Below, in pieces: positions 17,085 through 25,040 of a stretch of DNA of 64,000 nt. A program made the translations under genes and the position numbers. The DNA comes from Shewanella ulleungensis. GTDB lineage: Bacteria > Pseudomonadota > Gammaproteobacteria > Enterobacterales > Shewanellaceae. Where the stretch lies: NCBI RefSeq assembly GCF_014648315.1, contig NZ_BMQW01000001.1, positions 620,001 to 684,000 of the forward strand. Reading direction: 5' to 3'. Each line of letters starts with the position of its first letter. The first letter of the stretch is position 1. Below the pieces are notes generated by a model. The model had not been told where the DNA came from and ran no database searches. It saw nothing but the letters and a program-made list of their open reading frames with translations.

Positions 17085-17162
17085 AATGGAGCATGGTTTT
17101 TCAATTTAAATATCAAACACTTATCACTTACATTTTTATTGATAAAACATTCATATTAAGTA

Positions 17163-17205
17163 AAGTCGCATATTGATTTGCAATTTGCAAATCAATATGC
17201 GACTT
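17163..17205. promoter_or_regulatory. 43-bp palindrome with central LuxO-like site
   Basis: Perfect inverted repeat with 21-base arms (AAGTCGCATATTGATTTGCAA and its complement) around one T. The core at 17178-17190 is TTGCAATTTGCAA, a perfect TTGCA-NNN-TGCAA. It lies 94 bases upstream of the hpt promoter and 40 bases past the EAL gene stop, so the transcript could also fold into a long hairpin that ends or protects the EAL mRNA. No strong T-run follows. Confidence 0.75.
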
Positions 17206-17244
17206 CGGTAGCTTGTTTTACTCGTCGGGTATTGTTGATATCGA

Positions 17245-18054
17245 TTAACTCCAAAGACTTAAGTTCTTTTCTAAGGTTTGCGGTTTTCCCAGTAAGTATC
17301 CTTGCACCACATCACAGCCTAGTTGACTCAGAATTTGCAGTTGGCTTTCTGTTTCTACCCCTTCGGCAACTATGTGCAACCCTAAACGTTGAGCCATGGC
17401 AATGACAGCGCTACATAAAGTGAAGTCATCATTGTTATCTGCGATGCCATTGACAAAGCTACGGTCGATTTTAAGACCATCAATATTAAATTTTCGCAGT
17501 AAACTGAGTGAAGCAAAACCAGTCCCAAAATCATCAAGCCATATTTGCACATCTTCTTGTTTAAAGGCGTTAAAGACTTTACAAATCGTTTGAGGATCGT
17601 GAATTAACGCCGTTTCTGTGAGCTCCAATTTAATGGCTGAAGGTGGGATGTTCAGTTCGATAATCAGTGACATAAGCTGCTCGTAAACATTAGTATGTAA
17701 TAACTGCACAGGCGATACATTTAACGATAAACAAATGTTTTGCATACCCTGATTACGCATGCGTTTTAAATCTAATAAAGCTTGTTGGAATATCCAACTG
17801 CCTAGCTCTAAAATTTGACCGCTTTGTTCTGCACAAGGAATAAAATCACAGGGCGAAATGACCCCAAATGTGGGTGACTCACAACGAACTAGCGATTCGA
17901 AACCCACTACTTTACCACTTTGCACGGAAATGAGCGGTTGGTACACCATACTAAAACAATGCTGTTTGAGTGCCTCATCAATCACATCTGTGAGCTCATT
18001 CCAATTTGAATTACTCGCGTCTTCGTTTACAACTGTGTGCTTTTTGGCGTGCAT
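17245..18054 (-). CDS. EAL-domain c-di-GMP phosphodiesterase
   Basis: Stand-alone EAL protein, 269 residues. The ATG at 18054 has GGAG 6 bases upstream; a TTG four codons earlier overlaps this site and is less likely. Catalytic-site motifs look complete: FESLVR (EAL written ESL), LSLNVSP, KLELTETAL, LDDFGTGFASL, LKIDRSFV, AEGVET, QGYLLGKP. It should hydrolyse c-di-GMP to pGpG in the cytoplasm; no membrane or sensory domain is present, so control would be at expression. It is a single-gene unit with its own sigma-54 promoter, and would lower c-di-GMP when the pili are switched on. Confidence 0.92.
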   Translation of the reverse strand: MHAKKHTVVNEDASNSNWNELTDVIDEALKQHCFSMVYQPLISVQSGKVVGFESLVRCESPTFGVISPCDFIPCAEQSGQILELGSWIFQQALLDLKRMRNQGMQNICLSLNVSPVQLLHTNVYEQLMSLIIELNIPPSAIKLELTETALIHDPQTICKVFNAFKQEDVQIWLDDFGTGFASLSLLRKFNIDGLKIDRSFVNGIADNNDDFTLCSAVIAMAQRLGLHIVAEGVETESQLQILSQLGCDVVQGYLLGKPQTLEKNLSLWS

Positions 18055-18093
18055 ATCTTGCTCCAAACAATAATTCTAAGTGTAATAGAGTAA

Positions 18094-18111
18094 TAGCAAG
18101 ACTTGAGCCAA
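18094..18111 (-). promoter_or_regulatory. Sigma-54 promoter of the EAL gene
   Basis: Minus strand reads TTGGCTCAAGTCTTGCTA, GG and GC exactly 10 bases apart and a good -12 (TTGCT), 40 bases before the ATG at 18054. Confidence 0.8.
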
Positions 18112-18221
18112 TAAGCTTATTAACTAAGACCATTTAAAGTGTTGATTTTAATGATTTAAATAGATTAGGGTTTAGTGGGCATTTAATAAAAAAAATCCTG
18201 TCAGGCAAGTTGCCAATCTAC

Positions 18222-18234
18222 TTGCATTTTGCGA
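18222..18234. promoter_or_regulatory. LuxO-like enhancer site (UAS) for the EAL gene
   Basis: TTGCATTTTGCGA, 111 bases upstream of the -24 element and just past the stop of the hybrid kinase at 18263. Additional half-sites (TTGCC at 18210, ATGCAAA at 18246) flank it. Confidence 0.68.
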
Positions 18235-18262
18235 ATCAAAATACAATGCAAACAGATGGCAA

Positions 18263-20593
18263 CTATAGGTATTTAGACAAGATTTTAAGTAGGGTTATTT
18301 TATTTACAGGCTTAGAAATATAGTCGTCCATTCCAGCGTCTAAAAACCGTGTTCTGTCGCCTTCCATCGCATTAGCAGTAAAGGCAATGATGGGCGTTGC
18401 GCACGACAATGAATTAGCACGAATACATTTTGAAGCTGCTATGCCGTCCATATTAGGCATGTATATGTCCATTAAAATGATGTCATATTGCTGTTTTTGA
18501 GCAGCGTTTAGCGCTTCAATGCCATCACTAACAATATCGATATTGCAATTAAAGTTGGCAAACATGGCTTTCATGACTAACTGATTTGTCATGTCGTCGT
18601 CTGCTAACAATATTTTTAAATTTTTACCCTTGATATTCAAATTTTCAATTAATGCTTGCGAGCTGTATTCAATCGGCTTTGCCATTTGAAACGGTAAGTT
18701 AATAATTATTTGGGTGCCCAGCTGTTCTTCACTGTGGATAGTGAGCGTGCCGTGCATTAATTTAACTAAGTTATTACTGATGGCCAATCCTAAACCTGTG
18801 CCAGCATATTGCTTTTTCGCTGATGTATCGACCTGCGTAAACGGCTCTAAAATATGTGTTAACATCGATTTAGGGATGCCAATACCGGTGTCTGTAATCG
18901 CTATAACCACATTGACTTCCAGATCTGAGAGCATTTCAAAGGTCGCTGTTAAACTTACTTTACCTTTATTGGTGAATTTAATTGCATTCGAAAGTAAGTT
19001 CAGAACCAATTGACGAAGTCGTCCCTTATCACCCAGCAAACTTAACTCTGAATTTGGTAAATCAATATCGAGTGATAAACCACTTGATTTTGCATTAGTC
19101 GACATAAGACGACAAGCTGACTCTAAAGTCGCATTAAAATCGAAAGGCTCTGAGATAAGTATCAATTTACCTGCTTCGATTTTACTCACATCAAGTATGT
19201 CATTTAATATCTTTAGCAAACTGTTAGACGACTCGAGCATAGTAGAAAGATAAAATTGTTGCTCTGAAGTAAGCGTTTCATCATCTAACATGACATCGAG
19301 CAAGCCCATTATTCCATTAAGCGGGGTGCGAACTTCGTGACTGACATTTGCCAGAAACTTAGATTTAACTAAATTGGCTGTTTCGGCTTTTTGACGGGCC
19401 TCGATTAATGCTATCTCGTTACGTTTTATATCGGTGATATCAATATGGAACCCAACAATACCGCCATCGCGCATGGGTCTTTCTACCATTTTGATCCAAC
19501 GGCCGTCGTTTAGTTCTATGATGCGCTCAGGTTGATTAAGGCGAATGTCATCAACGTCTAAAAACTCAGTGTCTTTAACTAAGCCCCTAACGGTTTCATT
19601 GAGTCTTAATTCGTTGTAGCTAGTTCCCTCACGAACAATATTTGCCAGCTGTGGATATAAAGAAATAAAGTTTTCGTTGTATACGGCGACTTTTTGTTGT
19701 TTATCAAAAATAATAAATCCATCACCAAGTGCTTCAATAGCGTCTCTAAATCGTCTTTCATTACGAATTTGATTTACCGATAAAATGTGCAACATTTTAC
19801 TGAGATTGGCGGGTAATCGAAGTAAGAAATAAATCAATAAAGCTAACACTCCACCAGCAAAAACAAATATTGCATAATGCAAGCTAGAGTCGAGGGTAGC
19901 TTCACGCAGGCTAAGATCAGCAATAACACCTGCTTTGGCAGTAATATGTTGATTATCGGTAACATACGCTAACAACAAGCTTGAGATAAACGCTACGCTG
20001 CTGATGCTGAATGCCACAGCTTTACGGCCCCACATTGGTACTTTATTAGTAATTAAACTGATAATGCTCTGCATCAATGAGTTTTGTTTGTCTATTTCGA
20101 TCTCAGCACGTTGCTGGGTAATAAGCCCTTCGACAATTTTGCCAAAGTCTTGTAAATGTTGCTTGTCACTGTAGCTGAATGCCCTGGGTTTTGAATCAAT
20201 AATGCATAACGTACCTATTCGATGGCCACCAGCGGTTTGTAATGGGTAGCCGGCATAAAATCGTATGTTAGGTTCACCAGTAACCAGCGGATTATCGGCA
20301 AAGCGAGGATCACTTAACGTGTTTTCAACCACAAACACGTCGCTTGAATGAATGGCATGGCCGCAAAATGATTCGTCTCGGCCTGTTTCGCAGACATCGA
20401 GGCCTTGCTTTGATTTAAACCATTGACGCTCTTTATCTATCAAACTGATTAAACAAATAGGTACATTGAAATAGGCTTGAACAAAACGAGTCATGTGATC
20501 AAATTGTTCTTCTGGTGCGCTATCTAGCAAGTGTAAGTGCTGTAACGCTTGCAATCTGTTGGCCTCATCAATCGTATTTTTTGCAGGTTCCAT
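18263..20593 (-). CDS. Hybrid histidine kinase: GAF, two membrane helices, PAS, HisKA, HATPase, REC
   Basis: 776 residues. An N-terminal GAF domain (to about 170, with RQWFKSKQGLD, FCGHAIHSS, RFYAGYPL, GTLCIID) is followed by two membrane segments (about 192-212 and 238-260), a PAS domain (about 280-395), HisKA with phospho-acceptor His in ANVSHEVRTPLNG, HATPase with LSNAIKF, DTGIGI and GTGLGLAI boxes, and a C-terminal REC (LLADDDMTNQL, LMDIYMPNMDG, ISKPVN). The odd point is GAF before the membrane helices, which makes GAF cytoplasmic. It is the last gene of the operon 24713-18263; AGGGA precedes the ATG. Its REC would need an Hpt to reach a regulator; the nearest is at 16627. Confidence 0.93.
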   Translation of the reverse strand: MEPAKNTIDEANRLQALQHLHLLDSAPEEQFDHMTRFVQAYFNVPICLISLIDKERQWFKSKQGLDVCETGRDESFCGHAIHSSDVFVVENTLSDPRFADNPLVTGEPNIRFYAGYPLQTAGGHRIGTLCIIDSKPRAFSYSDKQHLQDFGKIVEGLITQQRAEIEIDKQNSLMQSIISLITNKVPMWGRKAVAFSISSVAFISSLLLAYVTDNQHITAKAGVIADLSLREATLDSSLHYAIFVFAGGVLALLIYFLLRLPANLSKMLHILSVNQIRNERRFRDAIEALGDGFIIFDKQQKVAVYNENFISLYPQLANIVREGTSYNELRLNETVRGLVKDTEFLDVDDIRLNQPERIIELNDGRWIKMVERPMRDGGIVGFHIDITDIKRNEIALIEARQKAETANLVKSKFLANVSHEVRTPLNGIMGLLDVMLDDETLTSEQQFYLSTMLESSNSLLKILNDILDVSKIEAGKLILISEPFDFNATLESACRLMSTNAKSSGLSLDIDLPNSELSLLGDKGRLRQLVLNLLSNAIKFTNKGKVSLTATFEMLSDLEVNVVIAITDTGIGIPKSMLTHILEPFTQVDTSAKKQYAGTGLGLAISNNLVKLMHGTLTIHSEEQLGTQIIINLPFQMAKPIEYSSQALIENLNIKGKNLKILLADDDMTNQLVMKAMFANFNCNIDIVSDGIEALNAAQKQQYDIILMDIYMPNMDGIAASKCIRANSLSCATPIIAFTANAMEGDRTRFLDAGMDDYISKPVNKITLLKILSKYL

Positions 20594-20628
20594 ATTTTAT
20601 CCCTAAAGGTAGCCTTAGCTAATATGAT

Positions 20629-23076
20629 CTATAAATCAGATAGTTGCTGTAATGTATATTGCAACTTGTCGAGTTTACTGCGCTTAGTGCTGTGACTAGG
20701 GTTTAAATATCGGTCGAGTACTTCGTATAACATGTCTCGATTAATCGGTTTTGCTAAATATTGGTTCATTCCAGCTTGAATAAATCGCTTTTTGTCTCCA
20801 TGAATCGCGTTTGCTGTAACAGCCACTATAGGAGTTTGACTATAAGGTTCTCTGCTTGAGCGAATTTTTTCAGTGGCGGTTAAGCCATCCATTACCGGCA
20901 TCTGAATATCCATTAAAATCAGATCTGTATTGTGTGTAGATAAGAAATCGATAGCTGCTTGACCGTGTTCAACACAAGATGTTTTACAGCCCACTTGAAC
21001 CAATAATTGACTTAAAACGACTTGATTATTGATATTATCTTCGACTATCAATACATGTTTGTCGTTGTATTTAGTTATTAAACTAGATGGGAGTGCACTA
21101 TTACACGCAGAAGTAATATTTAAATTCTCATCAGGATCATCTATTAGCTCCAGCGCCCAACTCAAGTGCGACAACTTAAAAGGGCCGTTAAGTAAAATCT
21201 CATGTTGATTGTCGTAAATAAAGCCACACTCTTTGCCCTGTAGATCTATTGAAAACAAGCACACTTTTCTTGGCATTTGTTGATTAGCCATGGCCAGATA
21301 CTCCTGACAATGAGCTAACTGCTTTGGATCTGTTAGTAAAATGATGTCGACATTATTGGCAACCCGATGAGGTAAGTCTGTGTGTTTTGCAAACGACGAA
21401 TACGTCAGTCCATAGTGTTGTAGCATGTTGCCAACGGCTGGATTTAAACTGTGATGCTGGCCCACTATCCAACAATGTGAATATTGACGATGCTTGATTA
21501 TCTTAGCTGTTGAGTCGCAAATTTTAGGATCGACAAGTAAAGGAAACTCAACCGTAAATTGACTACCAACGTCTAAAATAGATTGCACACGTATTTCCCC
21601 GCCCATGGCCTCACAAATTTGTCGGCAAATCGCTAAACCTAAGCCGCTGCCACCATACTCGCGGGTTGATGAGGTGTCAGACTGCATAAATGCTTCAAAC
21701 ATATTATCGATTTTATCTTCTGCAATCCCAATGCCGGTGTCTTGCACGGATAACTGTAAAATCAGCTGATCTTCGCGTTCAAAATAATCAACCTTCACAA
21801 CCACTTCGCCTTGGTGAGTAAATTTGACAGCATTGGCCAAAAGGTTAATTAATATTTGTCTTATCCGCGGCTTATCACCAATGATAGCCAATGGCACTTT
21901 CGGCATGATATCTAATATGATCGATAAACCCTTTTCTAAGGCCGTGCCCGACACGATGTCTATTGCTTCCTCAAGACAACGGTCTAATTTAAAGGGATCA
22001 TGGGAGATATTGATTTTTCCGGCTTCAAAACGTGAATACGTGAGCACATCATCAAGAATACTTAATAACGCACCACTACTGGTTCTGATCATTTGGGTAA
22101 AACGACTTTGCTCGCGAGTCAGGCCGCTGTCTAATAAAATTTCTGCCGATCCAATAACCGCATTTAAGGGCGTACGGATTTCATGACTGATATTCGCCAT
22201 AAAACGACTCTTGGCTTCTGATAATTGCTCCGCTTGATATTTGGCTTCTTTTAATGCGCTCAGTGCTGCTCTGCTCTGTGTAATATCGGTTTGAACGGCA
22301 ATAAAATGGCTAATATTGCCGGTACTATCTATAACAGGGCTGGTATTAATATTTACCCAATACGGTTCGCCGTTACTGTTATAGTTAATGATGTCTGTTT
22401 GAAAACTTCTTCCTTCGCGTAATGCATCAGACATTTGCTTTATTGCTTGCGCATCGCTTTCTTTACCTTGTAACAAACATCCAGGCTTTTGCCCCATGAT
22501 ATTTTTAAGTGAATAGCCGGTCCTTTCTTCAAAGCTTTTATTGACCCATTCAATTCTTCCTTCACGGTCAGTTATCACCACTAGGTTTTGAGTATGACTG
22601 GCCACAAGTGATAAACGTCTGACGTAGTTTTGCTGATGCAGTAATTGCGCTTGAATGTCTTTATGTTGTTGGATTTCAAATAATGAACCGATATAACCGC
22701 CATCGCCATCCTGCACCAGTCTTAACTCAAACCAATGATGTTGACCATTTTGTAACTTGAGTTGTACTTCAATAATCGCTGGTTTAGTGTTGTTTTCCTG
22801 AGCAAGTTTACTAAGGCAGTTGTCGAGTAACGACCGTTGGGTAGATGAATGGATTATGGTGTACAAGTCCATGTTTTCTAATTCGTCACAGCTGTATCCT
22901 AAACGCGTTTGCCAGGCTGGATTAGTGAACGTCAGCGCTAAGCGATTATTACATTCAAAGATACACTCATCCAACAGCTCAAGTAATTTAGCTTGTCGTT
23001 TTTGAGCGTTTGAGAGTTTTTCAACAAGGGCGTACTGAATTTGCACTTGCAGTTCATCATTGGATTCGTCAGCCAT
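20629..23076 (-). CDS. Hybrid histidine kinase: PAS-PAS-HisKA-HATPase-REC
   Basis: 815 residues, with no membrane helix seen. Two PAS domains (about 25-145 and 155-275, the second with WVNKSFEERTGYSLKNIMG and a PAC segment), HisKA (ANISHEIRTPLNA), HATPase (LLANAVKF, DTGIGI, GSGLGLAI), a degenerate receiver-like stretch without the Asp pocket (about 520-630), and a full C-terminal REC (VLIVEDNINNQ, LMDIQMPVMDG, LAKPIN). It lies between the isochorismatase-like gene (16-base gap) and the second hybrid kinase (35-base gap). GAGG precedes the ATG. The cytoplasmic PAS sensor suggests an internal cue; the ligand is unknown. Confidence 0.93.
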   Translation of the reverse strand: MADESNDELQVQIQYALVEKLSNAQKRQAKLLELLDECIFECNNRLALTFTNPAWQTRLGYSCDELENMDLYTIIHSSTQRSLLDNCLSKLAQENNTKPAIIEVQLKLQNGQHHWFELRLVQDGDGGYIGSLFEIQQHKDIQAQLLHQQNYVRRLSLVASHTQNLVVITDREGRIEWVNKSFEERTGYSLKNIMGQKPGCLLQGKESDAQAIKQMSDALREGRSFQTDIINYNSNGEPYWVNINTSPVIDSTGNISHFIAVQTDITQSRAALSALKEAKYQAEQLSEAKSRFMANISHEIRTPLNAVIGSAEILLDSGLTREQSRFTQMIRTSSGALLSILDDVLTYSRFEAGKINISHDPFKLDRCLEEAIDIVSGTALEKGLSIILDIMPKVPLAIIGDKPRIRQILINLLANAVKFTHQGEVVVKVDYFEREDQLILQLSVQDTGIGIAEDKIDNMFEAFMQSDTSSTREYGGSGLGLAICRQICEAMGGEIRVQSILDVGSQFTVEFPLLVDPKICDSTAKIIKHRQYSHCWIVGQHHSLNPAVGNMLQHYGLTYSSFAKHTDLPHRVANNVDIILLTDPKQLAHCQEYLAMANQQMPRKVCLFSIDLQGKECGFIYDNQHEILLNGPFKLSHLSWALELIDDPDENLNITSACNSALPSSLITKYNDKHVLIVEDNINNQVVLSQLLVQVGCKTSCVEHGQAAIDFLSTHNTDLILMDIQMPVMDGLTATEKIRSSREPYSQTPIVAVTANAIHGDKKRFIQAGMNQYLAKPINRDMLYEVLDRYLNPSHSTKRSKLDKLQYTLQQLSDL

Positions 23077-23092
23077 GAAAGTTGCCTCGTAC

Positions 23093-23683
23093 TTAACTTA
23101 AGTCTGTTGAATGACACACCGTTGCATACAGAGGAAACACCTCTTGGCAATAGAATGATTGCTCAAATGGTGTTCGGCTTGATGTGCAGTCATCTAATAC
23201 TGTGACATTAAAACCAAGATCAATGGCAGAACGTCCTGTTGAGTCAATACAAATTGAGGTCACTGTCCCCGCTAATACCACATCTTCTACCCCAGCTTGA
23301 CGTAACACTTCTGCTAAGGTGGTATTGGTAAATGCATTAAGACCACGCTTACCTGGAATAATTTTAATAAAATCGTCAAATTCATCGAGCTCTTGGATAA
23401 CTTCGGCACCGTAAGAACCTTCTTTGAAAGCACCTACGTCACTAATCACTTTTAAAATCCCGACAGGATTGCTTAACTCACTGTAATCTTGTGTAAAAAA
23501 AATAGGCGTGTTTACAACGATAGCAAAATCATTTCCGTGTTTTCTTAGTAGCGTTAACGTGTTCTGAAGCACACCAGTAATTTTAGACGACTCTTCAATT
23601 ACGCTGTGTAAAATGCCATCAGCAAAAAAGTAATCATTTTGAAAACCGATTAACACCAAAGCTTTTTTTGCTAGTTGCGTCAT
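23093..23683 (-). CDS. Isochorismatase-family (cysteine hydrolase-like) protein with altered catalytic site
   Basis: 196 residues, the usual fold length. The Lys (IPGKRGLNAF) and Cys (GTVTSICIDSTGRSA) of the Asp-Lys-Cys triad are present. However, the first strand reads LVLIGFQNDYF, with Gly where active members have Asp (ID-x-QNDF). It may be a non-hydrolytic sensor, or use another acid. It is embedded between a REC protein and a hybrid kinase in one operon, a surprising place for a metabolic hydrolase, which supports a signalling role. AAAGGAG lies before the ATG. Confidence 0.85.
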   Translation of the reverse strand: MTQLAKKALVLIGFQNDYFFADGILHSVIEESSKITGVLQNTLTLLRKHGNDFAIVVNTPIFFTQDYSELSNPVGILKVISDVGAFKEGSYGAEVIQELDEFDDFIKIIPGKRGLNAFTNTTLAEVLRQAGVEDVVLAGTVTSICIDSTGRSAIDLGFNVTVLDDCTSSRTPFEQSFYCQEVFPLYATVCHSTDLS

Positions 23684-23723
23684 AATGCAATCTCCTTTGT
23701 TACACTCGTCCTTAGGTTTATGG

Positions 23724-24713
23724 TCAGCCTTGCCATTGAACTAGAAATTTCTCAAGAGCAAGTTTTGTCACTGGCTTTTCAAGATAATGGGTAATGCCTT
23801 TACTAAATAAATGTGCGATTTCATCAGGGTCTGTTAAACCTGTTAATGACACTTTTGGCGTTAATTGATTTTTTCCGTCTTGTTCTATCAGCGTTTGTGC
23901 TACGTCGCTGCCATTCAAACCAGGCATTCTTTCATCAAGAAATAGTAGGTCAAATGCATATTGCTGAGCGAGTGCCAGCGCAGCATTTCCATCACTTGCA
24001 GGCATAACATTACAGCCTAGCTTCTCTAACATGGCTTTAGTGGCAATTAAGCTTGGCATGCTGTCATCAGCAACTAGAATATTTAACGCAGCCTTATCCG
24101 TTTCTTTGTTAATCATATTAATGATGTCCGTGTCGTAAAATGGCCAATACAATGCATTTTTCTGGCCTTTGTCGTTGACTGAATTATCTGTAATATTACA
24201 CAAGGTAAGTTGTGTAACCTTGTCGCTATCCATGGGAGAGTTGAGACTTTCTTCAGCACCGTCAAGTATCAGGATGTGTATTGCAGCATCTTGATTGCTA
24301 TGGGTTAAATTAAGCGATGAATGGCTAATTAAAGAAGGTAAAATTGATTCAATTTTCGCTAACGATTGCACCATTATCATCGGTTCAGGTACGCAAACCG
24401 CTTGTGAATAAAACGCTTTTTCAGGTGTCGTGCATTTGGAAGCGATTTGCTCGCTGTCATCGGAATAAATTTCTAATTCCAAATGTTTATTTTTTTCCGA
24501 GACGATTAATACCAACTGATAATTTGCGCTAACAAGGGCTTGTTGAATGAGTTCACTTAATTGCTGGTGCATCAACGCGGGATCAGACTGATATACGGCA
24601 CTGTAAAAACCCGTTTTATTGATTAAACAGGGTTGGATTGCTTTATCATGCTGAATGAGAACTTTGGCAAGCACGCATTGAATAAACTCAAGCATTTCGA
24701 TTCTGACACCCAT
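23724..24713 (-). CDS. Protein with C-terminal receiver (REC) domain
   Basis: 329 residues from the ATG at 24713, which has a strong GGAGG; an ATG 12 codons upstream (24749) has none. The C-terminal about 118 residues form a REC domain (LNILVADDSMPSL, LLFLDERMPGLNG with the acceptor Asp, YLEKPV). The N-terminal 210 residues match no domain I know; they begin like a histidine-kinase HATPase or sensor remnant (LEFIQCVLAKVLIQHDKAIQ), but no N or G boxes are visible. There is no DNA-binding domain. It is the first gene of the operon that ends with the hybrid kinase at 18263. Confidence 0.8.
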   Translation of the reverse strand: MGVRIEMLEFIQCVLAKVLIQHDKAIQPCLINKTGFYSAVYQSDPALMHQQLSELIQQALVSANYQLVLIVSEKNKHLELEIYSDDSEQIASKCTTPEKAFYSQAVCVPEPMIMVQSLAKIESILPSLISHSSLNLTHSNQDAAIHILILDGAEESLNSPMDSDKVTQLTLCNITDNSVNDKGQKNALYWPFYDTDIINMINKETDKAALNILVADDSMPSLIATKAMLEKLGCNVMPASDGNAALALAQQYAFDLLFLDERMPGLNGSDVAQTLIEQDGKNQLTPKVSLTGLTDPDEIAHLFSKGITHYLEKPVTKLALEKFLVQWQG

Positions 24714-24807
24714 CCTTACCTCCGCGGCAATTTCTCCTGCGATTAACATAACCAGCTTGAGGCTATTTGCATTAACAATTAACCTTCATCATTTACTGTA
24801 TAAAACA

Positions 24808-24825
24808 AAGCAATTACCACGCCAC
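24808..24825 (-). promoter_or_regulatory. Sigma-54 promoter of the REC-hydrolase-kinase operon
   Basis: Minus strand reads GTGGCGTGGTAATTGCTT, GG and GC exactly 10 bases apart with TTGCT at -12, 95 bases before the ATG at 24713. The rest of the 327-base gap 24714-25040 holds the enhancer palindrome at 24921 and no gene. Confidence 0.75.
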
Positions 24826-24920
24826 TCACCAAGAAAAACCTTAAGCCACTGATTTTAAGAATGTTATTATTTATCGCATTTTAACAAGCATAATAGGATG
24901 AATGTTTTTGCAGACTGAAA

Positions 24921-24955
24921 CGCAATATGATTCGCAAAATGCGAATCATATTGCG
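24921..24955. promoter_or_regulatory. 35-bp palindrome with central LuxO-like site
   Basis: Perfect 16-base arms (CGCAATATGATTCGCA and its complement) around AAA. The core TCGCAAAATGCGA is at 24932-24944, 107 bases upstream of the -24 element. The outer arms repeat a CGCAATATGATT element also seen, as GCATATTGATTT, in the palindrome at 17163, so the protected site may be longer than the 13-base core. Confidence 0.75.
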
Positions 24956-25040
24956 AAGATGGTTAGCCGATGAGCAATACTATAGAGAAGAGCATCTTTT
25001 ATGTGGCAACGTTAAGATGTGACTTGGAACTGTTAAGCTT

